Program-made: the position numbers and the translations under genes
Part shown: positions 1 through 8,528 of the stretch, piece after piece
How positions within the stretch are numbered: the stretch's first letter is position 1
Layout of the letters: each line of letters starts with the position of its first letter
The notes under the pieces: generated by a model
Databases searched by the model: none
What the model saw: the letters and a program-made list of their open reading frames with translations, nothing else
Told to the model about the DNA's origin: nothing
NCBI GenBank assembly: GCA_025141675.1
Contig: CP081161.1
Span: forward strand, 2,454,001 to 2,518,000
Length of the DNA stretch: 64,000 nucleotides
Source: Rhodobacteraceae bacterium S2214
GTDB taxonomy: Bacteria; Pseudomonadota; Alphaproteobacteria; Rhodobacterales; Rhodobacteraceae
Direction of reading: 5' to 3'

Positions 1-3000
1 GTGTTGTGGCCGCCAGATTGGGTTGTGTCACAGCTTGGTTCAGCACCACGACCTTCGACCCGACTGGCCAGATATCAGGCATAAGCCCACTGGACCCCGC
101 CTGCCCGCGCAGAAATCCTGACAACGCGTATTCCTGTGCACCAATCGGGTCCGCCTTGGTGAACTGTAAGATTTCCCAATAGTCTGCTGTGCCATCACCC
201 ACTGCGATAGCGCCCGCACCGGACAGCACCGCGCCCACTTCAGCGCCGCTGAGCGCCCCGTGGATCAGCTTCACATTTACACCGTTTTGACGATCCCATG
301 TCCCGACGGGTCCCCGCAGAAGTGGCGTCGTCAGTTGTCCAATGCTGCCTTCACGCCGGATGATGCTGTCGAGCGCATAGTCACTGTCCGTGCCAGACCG
401 GTATACGGCGACTTGCCCCGGCCAAGGGCGTCCCGTTGCCACCATATGCGGCGCATGGGGAATTTCGTCGCCGGTGATCAGCGGAATATCCAGAAATTGC
501 AGCTGCACTGGCACAGGGCCTACGTAGGGTTTCAGTTTCGGGGCAATTTCGGGGATGTTTTGCGGCAGGTAGACTTCGGGATCGACGCGCGTCGCTTCGA
601 CCAATCGCAAACCTGCTTCTTCGACGCGGTCGATACGGAACGTCCCCGCGTCCCCGTCGACGTGTAGATCAACCACATCACCTGCGCCCAGCGCCTGTTG
701 CGATGGCGGCAGTGCAAAGCTAATCCCGTCTTGCCCGACACGGGTTTCCGCTAGCCAGCGCCCCACGATGCCCTGCGCTTCTGCTTGTGTCAGGGCCAAC
801 GGCACGGACGTGCGCGACAATCCCAGTGTCTTTTGCTCGGGGTCAGAGGTTTCGGTCACTGTGCCTTCGTAATCGGCTTCGGAATCGAGGTATTCAAATT
901 GCACACGTGCTGCGATTTCTGACAAGGGTCCCCGCACCTGACTGATCGCCGTTGGCCTGTCTGGATCGAAGGCCAATGTGTCTTGCGTCATCTCTTGTGT
1001 CGGCTGCCCCGTGCGATTGGTGAACACAAGCATGCCGTCTCGTTCAGCCGCTTCAAACCCGTAGGTGGTCATTAACGGTTGCAAGGCTGCGCGCGCTGAT
1101 CCGGCATCTGCAATGTGATAGCCTCGAACAAGACCGTAAAGCTTTGAAACGTCATAAGCCGTAACCCCCGACCGTTCACAAATGTCTGCGACCACAGACG
1201 CCAATGTTCGGCTCGAACTCCGGCCATTGAGCCAATGGCCCCGTGTGTAGTTGTCTCCATCCGACCAAAGGTCCTGATTGCCGGGGAAATACGGGTAAGG
1301 CCGCACGTCCCATGCCCAGACGTGTGCGCGGTACATATCTACCATTGGGCCACCATAAAGCGTGGACGTCGGGTTGTTCGCAGGATTTGCGTAATGCCCA
1401 TAGATCGCCCGCAAATATTGCATCTGCATAAAGTCATCCCGCCTGCCGTTTGAATAATGCGGCATGAAGGATTCAGACGACTTGGGGTCGAGGAACTTGT
1501 TGGGTTGGTTCGTCCCCTTATCAATTGCAGCACACCCAAGTTCGGTGAACCAGATCGGTTTGCTGCGAGGTTCCCATGCTGTTGGTGTAGCAGACCGGAC
1601 CCCGCCTATGCGGTCATGGTGTGCGTTCCCCCACCAATTGGGCAGATCTTTGTAACGGTAAACCCACGGTTCATTCGCTAAGCCATCTGTAATCGGCGTG
1701 CGCCGTTGCGCGTCGCGAGCGGTGTCGCTCTTGTAGTACCAGTCGTACCCTTCGCCGGCCGTCACATTCGTGGACAGATAATCGAGATTATAGATTGATC
1801 CCGCATCCGCATCGACGTGGTCTACTCCATCCCGCCAATCAGACAGTGGCATGTAGTTATCAATCCCGATGAAATCGATGTTCGGATCTGCCCAGAGCGG
1901 ATCAAGGTGGAATATCTTATCCCCCGTCCCCGTAGGCTGATACCCGTGGTATTCAGACCAATCCGACGCGTAGCTGATCTTGGTATCCGGTCCGAGGATC
2001 GCGCGGACCTCTGCCGCCAATTGGATGAACGCATCCACGGCAGGATAAGACCCACCTGCCCCACGTATTTGGGTAAGCCCCCGCATTTCGGACCCAATAC
2101 AAAAGGCTGAAACCCCACCCGCCGCTTTACACAAATACGCGTAATGCAGAATGAAACGGCGATAGCGCCATGCATTAGGGCCGGTATAGACGACGGTCTC
2201 TCCATCCAAGCTGAAATCGCTCGGCTGTGCTGTCCCCATAAAGGCCGCAACTTCGGCCTCTGCTGCCATGGTCTGGTCAGGTGTCCCATCAACAGTCGGC
2301 GCAAGCGACGTCGTGATCCGTCCGCGCCACGGCAAAGGCGGTTGCCCAGCGCTACCGGTCCACGGATCATTCAGCGTATTGCCGTATTGTTGTTCCATCA
2401 GGATGAACGGATAGAAGACGGGTGCTTGCAGACGCGCTTTGAGCCCCTTGATTGCCTCAACCACAGACGCATCACACGGCGTCCCGCCATAGACGGGCCG
2501 ATCCCCGTTCTGCGGGACCACCCCCGCCGTGGCACGCGGCTGACCGGACACCACCCACGGCATCTCGTCCCCGTCGACCTCGGTCTGTTCGACCTTTGGG
2601 GCTACGTCGCATTCCCCACAGCGCAAGTCATTGCCAAACCATGACACAACCAACAGCGCAGAATGGCAATTGGGAAGCTCTTCTCGGAGCGCCTCTGACG
2701 CCACATAAAAATCTGTGCCCCCTAGTGGAGAGTTCACATTGATCGCGATTTGGTCACTGAAATCCGGTGACAGGCGCACAGGCTGCGTCGCCAGCGCATA
2801 TTCCCCCGTCCCCGGAATCAAAGCGACACCGCGCACTTGGCGGGCGATATCAGCTGTGGCGGCAGGTTCTGTGATCTCGGACGGGCGCATGACCTCGAAG
2901 GTGAACTGCGGCACGCGGTTGCCAAATTGCGCAAGCGGCAGGTCTTCAAACACCACATAGGCAACACCGCGATAGGCTGGTGCGTTTTCCGCACCCTCAA

Positions 3001-3493
3001 CAGCGACAATTTTCGGATCAGGCGATTGGAACGCGGACCCGTCGTAAACGGTCATGTTCAGCTTGGCATGGCTCATGACGACCCCGTCCGCCCAGACACG
3101 GCCCACACGGGTGATCGTGCCTTCACACAGGGCAACGGCAAGACTGACCGTATAGCTATATTCCGTCACCTTGGGTTGGGCACCCGCCCCTTTGCCACCT
3201 GTTGTCTCAGTGGTCTCTTGAAACTGCGTGGCCCAGATCACCGGCCCCGGCACGCGCATACGACCATATACTTGACCGACCGTGTTCCCCTCACCAGCGC
3301 CCGTAATCCGAAAACGATCGACGCGGCCTGTTTCAACCGCCGCACTGCCAGCCCCAAGAACACGTTGGTCGATCATCCGGCCAAGTGTTGCCCCCGCAGC
3401 CTGACCAATGGCCGCGGCAGACACACCTAGCACGGCCCCGCCCACACTTGCCCCAAGCGACATACCAACAGCAGATAAAACAAGCGTGGCCAT
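1..3493 (-). CDS. g15: GTA host-specificity / tail tip protein g15 (3' end outside window)
   Basis: This reading frame is open on the minus strand from an ATG at 3493 to the left edge, at least 1,164 codons without a stop, so the C-terminus is missing. The N-terminus is Gly/Ala-rich and membrane-active looking (MATLVLSAVGMSLGASVGG), as in GTA gp15 and phage tail-tip proteins. A middle part around residues 400-580 carries the GTA TIM-barrel-like region (for example SYASDWSEYHGYQ and IDFIGIDNYMPLSDW). The family is about 1,300 residues long, so most of the gene is here. It begins 5 nt after the stop of g14 and is the last structural gene of the cluster. Known role of the family: distal tail or baseplate fibre hub contacting the recipient cell. 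Identification is from domain order and synteny; I did not see any frame break. Confidence 0.9.
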   Translation of the reverse strand, partial: MATLVLSAVGMSLGASVGGAVLGVSAAAIGQAAGATLGRMIDQRVLGAGSAAVETGRVDRFRITGAGEGNTVGQVYGRMRVPGPVIWATQFQETTETTGGKGAGAQPKVTEYSYTVSLAVALCEGTITRVGRVWADGVVMSHAKLNMTVYDGSAFQSPDPKIVAVEGAENAPAYRGVAYVVFEDLPLAQFGNRVPQFTFEVMRPSEITEPAATADIARQVRGVALIPGTGEYALATQPVRLSPDFSDQIAINVNSPLGGTDFYVASEALREELPNCHSALLVVSWFGNDLRCGECDVAPKVEQTEVDGDEMPWVVSGQPRATAGVVPQNGDRPVYGGTPCDASVVEAIKGLKARLQAPVFYPFILMEQQYGNTLNDPWTGSAGQPPLPWRGRITTSLAPTVDGTPDQTMAAEAEVAAFMGTAQPSDFSLDGETVVYTGPNAWRYRRFILHYAYLCKAAGGVSAFCIGSEMRGLTQIRGAGGSYPAVDAFIQLAAEVRAILGPDTKISYASDWSEYHGYQPTGTGDKIFHLDPLWADPNIDFIGIDNYMPLSDWRDGVDHVDADAGSIYNLDYLSTNVTAGEGYDWYYKSDTARDAQRRTPITDGLANEPWVYRYKDLPNWWGNAHHDRIGGVRSATPTAWEPRSKPIWFTELGCAAIDKGTNQPNKFLDPKSSESFMPHYSNGRRDDFMQMQYLRAIYGHYANPANNPTSTLYGGPMVDMYRAHVWAWDVRPYPYFPGNQDLWSDGDNYTRGHWLNGRSSSRTLASVVADICERSGVTAYDVSKLYGLVRGYHIADAGSARAALQPLMTTYGFEAAERDGMLVFTNRTGQPTQEMTQDTLAFDPDRPTAISQVRGPLSEIAARVQFEYLDSEADYEGTVTETSDPEQKTLGLSRTSVPLALTQAEAQGIVGRWLAETRVGQDGISFALPPSQQALGAGDVVDLHVDGDAGTFRIDRVEEAGLRLVEATRVDPEVYLPQNIPEIAPKLKPYVGPVPVQLQFLDIPLITGDEIPHAPHMVATGRPWPGQVAVYRSGTDSDYALDSIIRREGSIGQLTTPLLRGPVGTWDRQNGVNVKLIHGALSGAEVGAVLSGAGAIAVGDGTADYWEILQFTKADPIGAQEYALSGFLRGQAGSSGLMPDIWPVGSKVVVLNQAVTQPNLAATT

Positions 3494-3498
3494 AGTGG

Positions 3499-3927
3499 CT
3501 ATCCTTCCATGAAAGCAAAACGGGCAACAATCCGGCGTTGCCACGGTGCGGACAGCGGGCTTTCAGTGACCCCGTGTCCCGCGTAGGCGTGGATAAAGGT
3601 CGGGGCATCGCCCACCTCAGCCACCACACCCAGATGTTTCGCGACCCAGCCTTCGCGCATCCGGAAAAGGATCACCTGTCCGGACTGCATCGGCTGGTCG
3701 CTGACGTCGTCAAAATGATCTATTGCGGATTGCCACAGGCGTTCATCGCGTTGCGGTTCTCCCCAATCGGCGGAATAGGCAGGCACGCCCTGCGGGTCTT
3801 CGCCGTATCTTGTGCGCCACAAGCCGCGGATCATCCCGAGGCAATCGGTTGCGACCCCTTTGACCGCAGCCTGATGCACATAGGGCGTGCCGATCCAAGA
3901 TCGCGCCTCTGCCACGATATCGTTCAC
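3499..3927 (-). CDS. g14: GTA NlpC/P60 family peptidase g14
   Basis: A 142-residue NlpC/P60 cysteine peptidase. The expected catalytic set is visible: Cys29 in ATDCLGM, His98 in KHLGVV and His113 in FIHAYAG. In GTA particles and phage tails this protein is thought to cut peptidoglycan of the recipient during DNA entry. Its start overlaps the stop of g13 by four bases (ATGA), so the two are translationally coupled, and g15 follows after 5 nt. Size matches the family in other Rhodobacterales. The function in cell-wall hydrolysis is family knowledge; the position in the cluster is direct observation. Confidence 0.93.
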   Translation of the reverse strand: MNDIVAEARSWIGTPYVHQAAVKGVATDCLGMIRGLWRTRYGEDPQGVPAYSADWGEPQRDERLWQSAIDHFDDVSDQPMQSGQVILFRMREGWVAKHLGVVAEVGDAPTFIHAYAGHGVTESPLSAPWQRRIVARFAFMEG

Positions 3928-4808
3928 TGCAGGCTCCCACCGTCATTCGCGTCACCCGAACGCGGCACAGCCATCAACCAGTCGTCCCCCGGAATATGCG
4001 GAAAACCTTGGAAATTGGCGAGGTTCGTGAATTTCTCGCGACAGGTCTTGGCGTGCTTGTCGCAGCCCGCAACGAGCCGCAGCTCATCCCCGACGGCAAT
4101 CGGCAACCCGAGCGGCTGCCACAACAGGATCTCGCGCCGCGTCCCGTTCAACTGATCCGCCTTGATCGTGGCCGACAGCCCCTTGGCCGCACCCGCCATC
4201 ACTTCGAGAAACCCGTCCTTGAACCATTCCGCATTAAACGGCACCAGCGTGGCCAGATCAAAGGTTTGGCCATCTGTGTCGCGGTCCACAGTCACCTCTG
4301 CCACATAGGCGGCATCGGTCTTGGTATTGATCCCACAAGACCGATCCCCAAGCACCGCTGAACAGGTTTTCAGATAGGACCGTCCCTGCGGTTGGTTCAG
4401 CGCCTCGGCCAAGCCGCGCAGATCCACCTGAAACTGGCCACCGTTGCGGGTAATTTCACCCATTGTGCCGCGAAACTTCACCTTACGGGCACTGACATCA
4501 TCCCAACAGACAAGCCACACTGTGACCTCTGCCTGATCATAGCGCCCGGCAGCGATATCAGCTTCGGTCACCGCGTCAGCGGTCAGCACACCCACCGCTT
4601 CAGTATTATCGACGGACAGCCCAGTCGTATGGCTGAGCGCACGCGCCGTCATCCCGCTTTCTGCGACAAAGGTGATCCCGTCAAAGGCCAAAACGCGGTC
4701 ATGATCCGTAAAACCAAGCACCACACCGTCGCGCCGCTTGATAGCCCAGCACTGGCAAACGTGGGTGAGACCCGTCGCCAGATGATCGTGAAGCGCCTGC
4801 ACAGTCAT
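3924..4808 (-). CDS. g13: GTA tail protein g13 (DUF2163 / BR0599-like)
   Basis: A 294-residue protein of the DUF2163 family, C-terminal BR0599-like. The diagnostic C-terminal motif is present at about residues 248-275: a cysteine-containing GCDKHAKTCREKF segment followed by NFQGFPHIPG. Cysteines near residues 144-153 (CSAVLGDRSCGI) complete the usual pattern, which in structural work on the R. capsulatus GTA corresponds to a baseplate hub component with bound iron-sulfur or metal. It overlaps both neighbours by four bases (g12 upstream, g14 downstream), giving a translationally coupled g12-g13-g14 block. Confidence 0.92.
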   Translation of the reverse strand: MTVQALHDHLATGLTHVCQCWAIKRRDGVVLGFTDHDRVLAFDGITFVAESGMTARALSHTTGLSVDNTEAVGVLTADAVTEADIAAGRYDQAEVTVWLVCWDDVSARKVKFRGTMGEITRNGGQFQVDLRGLAEALNQPQGRSYLKTCSAVLGDRSCGINTKTDAAYVAEVTVDRDTDGQTFDLATLVPFNAEWFKDGFLEVMAGAAKGLSATIKADQLNGTRREILLWQPLGLPIAVGDELRLVAGCDKHAKTCREKFTNLANFQGFPHIPGDDWLMAVPRSGDANDGGSLQ

Positions 4809-5437
4809 ACCCGCACCTCAACCACAGGCACATTCGGCACATCACCCGCACGGAAGCTGGCAACAGACGTCTGGATGCGGTCTGTGTCAAACCGCGCTGG
4901 TACATCGAATTCAAAACCGGCCTGTATCGAAGCGCCCATAGGCGGCGCTTCAGCGAAATGGATCAGCCCCGTTGTGCTATCCACAGTGAAATCAATCGTG
5001 TCCTGCAACGCGTCCCCGCCCACAGCCACACGCACCGACCCCACAACAGGTTTCGTCACTGGCCGCTGGTAACAAGCTTCACCGGACGGATAGTCCTTCA
5101 CCAATTGCCATGCGCTTGTGGCCTCGTCGCCTTCACCAATGCGCTGATCAAACGGGGTGGGATCAGTATTTGCCGAGCAGGATTTATAGTCTGCCCAATC
5201 CTTCCAACGAAACCCGTATAGCTGCCCCTGACGCGCCTCAAAGAAAGCAACCAATAAGGCCACGTCATCCAGTGACCGCAGACCAAGCCCCGCATCATAG
5301 CGCCTGCGCGAATGGGCCCACGGGGTATTACGTTCTTCAAAGCCGTTGGCGAGCGTGACAATCTCTGTCCGCCGCTCTGGCCCACCAATCGCGCCAAAGG
5401 ACAGCGACGCAGGAAAACGAGTTTCGTGAAATGACAT
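4805..5437 (-). CDS. g12: GTA distal tail protein g12 (DUF2460)
   Basis: A 210-residue DUF2460 protein. The opening FHETRFPASLSFGAIGGPERRTEI and the segment with LYGFRWKDWADYKS are typical of the family, which forms the distal tail ring connecting the tail tube to the hub. Length is normal. It lies 11 nt downstream of g11 and overlaps g13 by four bases. The role is taken from the family and from gene order. Confidence 0.92.
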   Translation of the reverse strand: MSFHETRFPASLSFGAIGGPERRTEIVTLANGFEERNTPWAHSRRRYDAGLGLRSLDDVALLVAFFEARQGQLYGFRWKDWADYKSCSANTDPTPFDQRIGEGDEATSAWQLVKDYPSGEACYQRPVTKPVVGSVRVAVGGDALQDTIDFTVDSTTGLIHFAEAPPMGASIQAGFEFDVPARFDTDRIQTSVASFRAGDVPNVPVVEVRV

Positions 5438-5448
5438 GGTGGCTGCTC

Positions 5449-6072
5449 CTATCGGTTACGGTTGCCTTGCCCGATCGCACGGGCAACGCGGGCGGCGATC
5501 TGTCCTTGCGACCGTGCAAAGCCCGCCACATCAGGGGTCGAGATATTCATGTTGATGTTCACACCCCCGCCCCCTTGAGTACGCACACCAAGGCGGCCAT
5601 CGGCACCGCGCGCCAACGGCATAATCGCCTCTGGCCCCGCTTCGCCCATCAGGCCCGTACCACCGCGCATCGGGAACGTGGTCGCGCCACTGACGACACC
5701 ACCCAAGGCAAAGGGCATCACGCGGCCTTGCGAAAACGGTGCGCCATCCTTGAAGGGCATCACATTTGCGACTATCCCGCTGATCCCGTCGGCAATCGCG
5801 CTGCCAAAACCATTGGCGACAGGTTTGATCGCAGCCGCATAGGCCGTATCAATCATATTGCGGGCAACCATGTTCAGCGCATCGCTGAGCTTCAGCCCGT
5901 CAAAGGCCAACCCGTCGAACGCTTTGCGCAACCCATTCGATAGGCCGCTATCAAGGTTCGTCGCTTCCTTGAACGTCTCGGCAAAGGCGACACGCATTTC
6001 ACGGATTTCAGCCGTCAGACGGGCGGCATCTTCTGCAGCACCACCAAACGTATCGTCATCAAAATCATCCAT
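5449..6072 (-). CDS. g11: GTA tape measure protein g11
   Basis: A 207-residue short tape measure protein. The start was set at the ATG at 6072 (MDDFDDDTFGG) rather than an upstream in-frame ATG at 6156, because the acidic MDDFDDD opening is the usual one, a purine-rich GAGG lies just upstream, and the gene then overlaps g10.1 by only 8 nt. The centre has alternating small hydrophobic and glycine residues (GFGSAIADGISGIV) and the C-terminus has a Gly-rich GGGGVNINMNIS segment as in phage tail length proteins. The very short length compared with phage homologues fits the short GTA tail. Confidence 0.88.
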   Translation of the reverse strand: MDDFDDDTFGGAAEDAARLTAEIREMRVAFAETFKEATNLDSGLSNGLRKAFDGLAFDGLKLSDALNMVARNMIDTAYAAAIKPVANGFGSAIADGISGIVANVMPFKDGAPFSQGRVMPFALGGVVSGATTFPMRGGTGLMGEAGPEAIMPLARGADGRLGVRTQGGGGVNINMNISTPDVAGFARSQGQIAARVARAIGQGNRNR

Positions 6073-6265
6073 CCTCAGATGTCCTTTTTGTATCCGGATA
6101 AGCTTGGGACAATGCATCGAGTGCTGCCCGTCCCATCGGCGCCGATCCTGCATCAATTCCCAGCATCAGGCGAAATTCGGCAGGTGTGAGCCGCCAGAAC
6201 TGATCGGGCCGCAACCCAAGACCGCGCACACCGGCGCGTAACAACGCGGGCCAATCAAACTTCAT
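6065..6265 (-). CDS. g10.1: GTA tail assembly chaperone-like protein g10.1
   Basis: A 66-residue protein beginning MKFDWPALLRAGVRGLGLRP. It corresponds to the small rcc01693-type gene between g10 and g11 in other GTA clusters, which belongs to a tail assembly chaperone family (DUF2376). The motif FWRLTPAEFRLMLG is characteristic. The chosen start at 6265 overlaps the stop of g10 by four bases (ATGA); a longer in-frame ORF reaching 6376 lies inside g10 and is unlikely to be used. The call rests on synteny plus motif. Confidence 0.85.
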   Translation of the reverse strand: MKFDWPALLRAGVRGLGLRPDQFWRLTPAEFRLMLGIDAGSAPMGRAALDALSQAYPDTKRTSEDG

Positions 6266-6579
6266 GATCCACCACCGCCAAAGGCACGGGCCAGCAATTG
6301 GGCAGCCACCTTCGCCGCCGCCACAGGTCCATCGCCAATCTCGGCTGTCAGCAAATCTGCGCGGGTGCCAGACCAACCGCCCCCCCGCAGACCAGCGACG
6401 ATCAACGCCATCACATCACGGCTGGCAAAAGCGCCGCTTTCAAACCGCTGGACCAAAGCCACCAAAGTATCCTCGCCCAGCGTGTCCTCAAGTTCGGCCA
6501 GCGCCCCAAGGGTCAGCTTGCAGACATGCGGAATACCATCCACCGTGATCGTGACCTCGCCAGCCCAAGGGTTCGCCAT
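6262..6579 (-). CDS. g10: GTA gp10 family tail protein
   Basis: A 105-residue protein matching the GTA-gp10 family: MANPWAGEVTITVDG at the start, then a helical segment LGALAELEDTLGEDTLVALVQRFE. It probably acts with g10.1 as a tail chaperone pair, as small genes between major tail protein and tape measure do in siphophages. The start codon overlaps the stop of g9 by one base (TGATG). Length is normal for the family. Confidence 0.9.
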   Translation of the reverse strand: MANPWAGEVTITVDGIPHVCKLTLGALAELEDTLGEDTLVALVQRFESGAFASRDVMALIVAGLRGGGWSGTRADLLTAEIGDGPVAAAKVAAQLLARAFGGGGS

Positions 6580-6995
6580 CAGGTCAACGCCGTGAAGGTG
6601 ATCGCGCCAGCGGACGCCATCGCCAGCTCATATGTCGCCTCGCCATTATAAGCGCCGGAATATTCCACGGACGTGATCTGGAACGGCCCTTCAACAGTGC
6701 CAAAATCAGGAATAATTACCTGAAAGTCAGGCGTTTCCCCGTCAAAGAAAATCTGGCGCGCGCGTTCATCGCTATCGGCATCCTTGAAAACGCCAGAGCC
6801 CGAGATCGCGCAGGTCTTCACGCCTGCCCCCGCCAGCAATTCACGCCAGCCACCGGTGCTTTCCAGCGATGTCACATCCACGCTTTCAGCGTTAAAGCTG
6901 ATACGGGTTGCCCGCAGCCCTGCCACCGTCTGAAACGATCCGTCACCGGTCATGTCGATTTTGACCAATAGGTCCTTGCCATTTTGGGCCACCAT
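6579..6995 (-). CDS. g9: GTA major tail tube protein g9
   Basis: A 138-residue major tail protein of the TP901-1 family. The opening MVAQNGKDLLVKIDMTGDG and the conserved ESVDVTSLESTGGWRELLAG stretch identify it. It polymerises into the tail tube. An AGGAGGACA-type ribosome site lies just upstream on the minus strand (7000-7013), stronger than for most genes in the cluster, in line with high expression of a structural protein. A 20-nt gap separates it from g8. Confidence 0.93.
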   Translation of the reverse strand: MVAQNGKDLLVKIDMTGDGSFQTVAGLRATRISFNAESVDVTSLESTGGWRELLAGAGVKTCAISGSGVFKDADSDERARQIFFDGETPDFQVIIPDFGTVEGPFQITSVEYSGAYNGEATYELAMASAGAITFTALT

Positions 6996-7015
6996 GGGGT
7001 GTCCTCCTATATTTA

Positions 7016-7441
7016 TCAGGGAGTTGCGGGTGCGCCGTCACAAACACGAGCGCGGAACGTCAGATCAACTTGGCGGGCATCGCCGCTGCGGGCGCGTGTG
7101 GCGCGGGCTTTGGCAAATTGCAGATAGACCAATGCGCCGCGGGTCAGCGTCAGATCAACATTGTGCAATGCATCAGACACGGCCGCCGCCACCTGTTTGG
7201 CGCGGGCAAAGCCGGACTTTTCAGACACCACGCGAATAACAAATTCATGCAAAGCGCCAGCGCCCGTCATATCGGACTGATCGCGGACCTGTTCGGGGCC
7301 TAGTGCCAGATACAATTCAGGCCGTGGCCCTGAAGGCACCGTGTCGTAAACCGCGTCGCCTACCAATGCTGTAACGGCAGGGTCCGTCGCCAAGGTCTCG
7401 AATATCGCGGTCTGTAAGGCCGCGCTGACAGCGTAAGTCAT
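7016..7441 (-). CDS. g8: GTA tail terminator protein g8 (DUF3168)
   Basis: A 141-residue DUF3168 protein. The start MTYAVSAALQTAIFETL at 7441 gives a four-base overlap with the stop of g7 and is preferred over an in-frame ATG at 7468 that lies within g7. The motif PELYLALGPEQVRDQSD is typical. The family is thought to cap the tail tube or form the head-tail stopper interface. Gene order (connectors before, tail tube after) supports this. Confidence 0.9.
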   Translation of the reverse strand: MTYAVSAALQTAIFETLATDPAVTALVGDAVYDTVPSGPRPELYLALGPEQVRDQSDMTGAGALHEFVIRVVSEKSGFARAKQVAAAVSDALHNVDLTLTRGALVYLQFAKARATRARSGDARQVDLTFRARVCDGAPATP

Positions 7442-7776
7442 ACGACGGCCTCCTCGACGGCGAAGCACGTCAGATAATGGGCACCACGATCAAACGGAGC
7501 GACCGCATCAATGCGAAAGGTTGATTGACCTTCGCGGAACCGCTGTCCCACTTTAGGACGTGACGGCGCACCAACGACGGCGGCACGCACAATCACACGC
7601 ACAGTGTTTTTCGACAACGTCGCAACCAAATCACCGCTTTGACGCCCGGTGCCGGACTTGACGTCCGCAAACAACGTCCCCAGTGGCTGCCATGTCGTCA
7701 CATAACCACCCGCGCCATCATCCGTGCGGACGGGGTCTTCGAGGATCATCTGGCGCGTCAAACGTGGTAAACTCAT
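7438..7776 (-). CDS. g7: GTA head closure (stopper) protein g7
   Basis: A 112-residue SPP1 gp16-like head closure protein. Visible family features are the start MSLPRLTRQMILEDPVRTDDG, a central tryptophan (YVTTWQPLG) and RVIVRAAVVGAPSRPKVGQRF. It connects the adaptor ring to the tail. It overlaps g6 by four bases at its start and g8 by four bases at its end. Confidence 0.9.
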   Translation of the reverse strand: MSLPRLTRQMILEDPVRTDDGAGGYVTTWQPLGTLFADVKSGTGRQSGDLVATLSKNTVRVIVRAAVVGAPSRPKVGQRFREGQSTFRIDAVAPFDRGAHYLTCFAVEEAVV

Positions 7777-8366
7777 GACCGACCTCCCATAAACAAACGG
7801 ACATTGCGGTGCGGGGCAATCAAGGCAGCAACGCCAAGGGGGATGTCACCCCCCTGTCCCGCATGCCGGAATTCGTAGAAATGGGCGGCCAACAGAAATG
7901 TAGCCTGCGCCAGATCTTCGGGCAGGTCTGACCATTCCGCGCCAAAGCCAGCCAGCATCCCGATACGGACAGACCCGTCTTGCGGCACAACGGCCAAAGG
8001 ACCATCAACACCGATCAAACGCGGACGATGGGTGTCCGGTGCAAGCGACCAACCCGATGCAGGGGCCGTCGTTTCGACACCGTAACGATCAATCAGGACA
8101 AATTCTGTAATGGCAGCAACTGGCGCAATCGGCAGCGGTTCGCGGTACACATCGCGCCATTGCGAAATGGTCCAGGCAAATTCACGCGATATCAGGATTT
8201 TCCCGGTGCGCGCTTCGATCGCGGCAATGGCGGCCCTTAGATGGGTTTCCAACAATCCATCCTGCAAGTCATCATCGGCAAAACCGGACCCCAGCCGCAT
8301 GTGGTCTTTGAATTGGGCGACCGGAAGGGCCTCGGCGGGCACAGTGGTCTGTTCGACTAACATCAT
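7773..8366 (-). CDS. g6: GTA head-tail connector (adaptor) protein g6
   Basis: A 197-residue gp6-type head-tail connector. The start was placed at the ATG pair 8366/8363 because a GGAG ribosome site lies about 6 nt upstream, and the sequence MMLVEQTTVPAEALPVAQFK followed by DHMRLGSGFADDD is the usual opening. The frame stays open up to 8525, but the extra 53 residues are of low complexity, Pro/Ser/Arg-rich, and overlap a structured intergenic segment, so they are not counted. Multiple short helices (LLETHLRAAIAAIEARTGKIL) match the family. Confidence 0.9.
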   Translation of the reverse strand: MMLVEQTTVPAEALPVAQFKDHMRLGSGFADDDLQDGLLETHLRAAIAAIEARTGKILISREFAWTISQWRDVYREPLPIAPVAAITEFVLIDRYGVETTAPASGWSLAPDTHRPRLIGVDGPLAVVPQDGSVRIGMLAGFGAEWSDLPEDLAQATFLLAAHFYEFRHAGQGGDIPLGVAALIAPHRNVRLFMGGRS

Positions 8367-8528
8367 GGGAAACTCCGACTTATCCTGCGGTTTCGGCTTT
8401 GGTTGACCGGATGCACACCCACAACGCCGCTCGGACGGAAGGGAGCAGCTAGACGACGCTGCATAGATCGGACGTGCATCCGGGGTGGGACGGGCCGTGA
8501 CAGACCGCCCCTTTTCACGACGCAAGCG
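8367..8528 (-). other. Structured gap between capsid g5 and connector g6
   Basis: A 162-nt gap, the longest inside the GTA operon. It holds a perfect 10-bp inverted repeat, CCGGATGCAC at 8407-8416 and GTGCATCCGG at 8474-8483, enclosing a second small hairpin GCAGC/GCTGC (8445-8449 and 8458-8462). No T-tract follows, so it does not look like a simple terminator. The structure sits just downstream of the capsid gene and just upstream of g6, where RNA processing or partial attenuation could set capsid stoichiometry. That role is inference. Confidence 0.5.

Noticed and set aside
8367..8525. N-terminal extension of g6 by 53 residues
   Set aside because: The frame is open but the residues are low-complexity, no homologue-like pattern is seen, and a proper ribosome site precedes the ATG at 8366.
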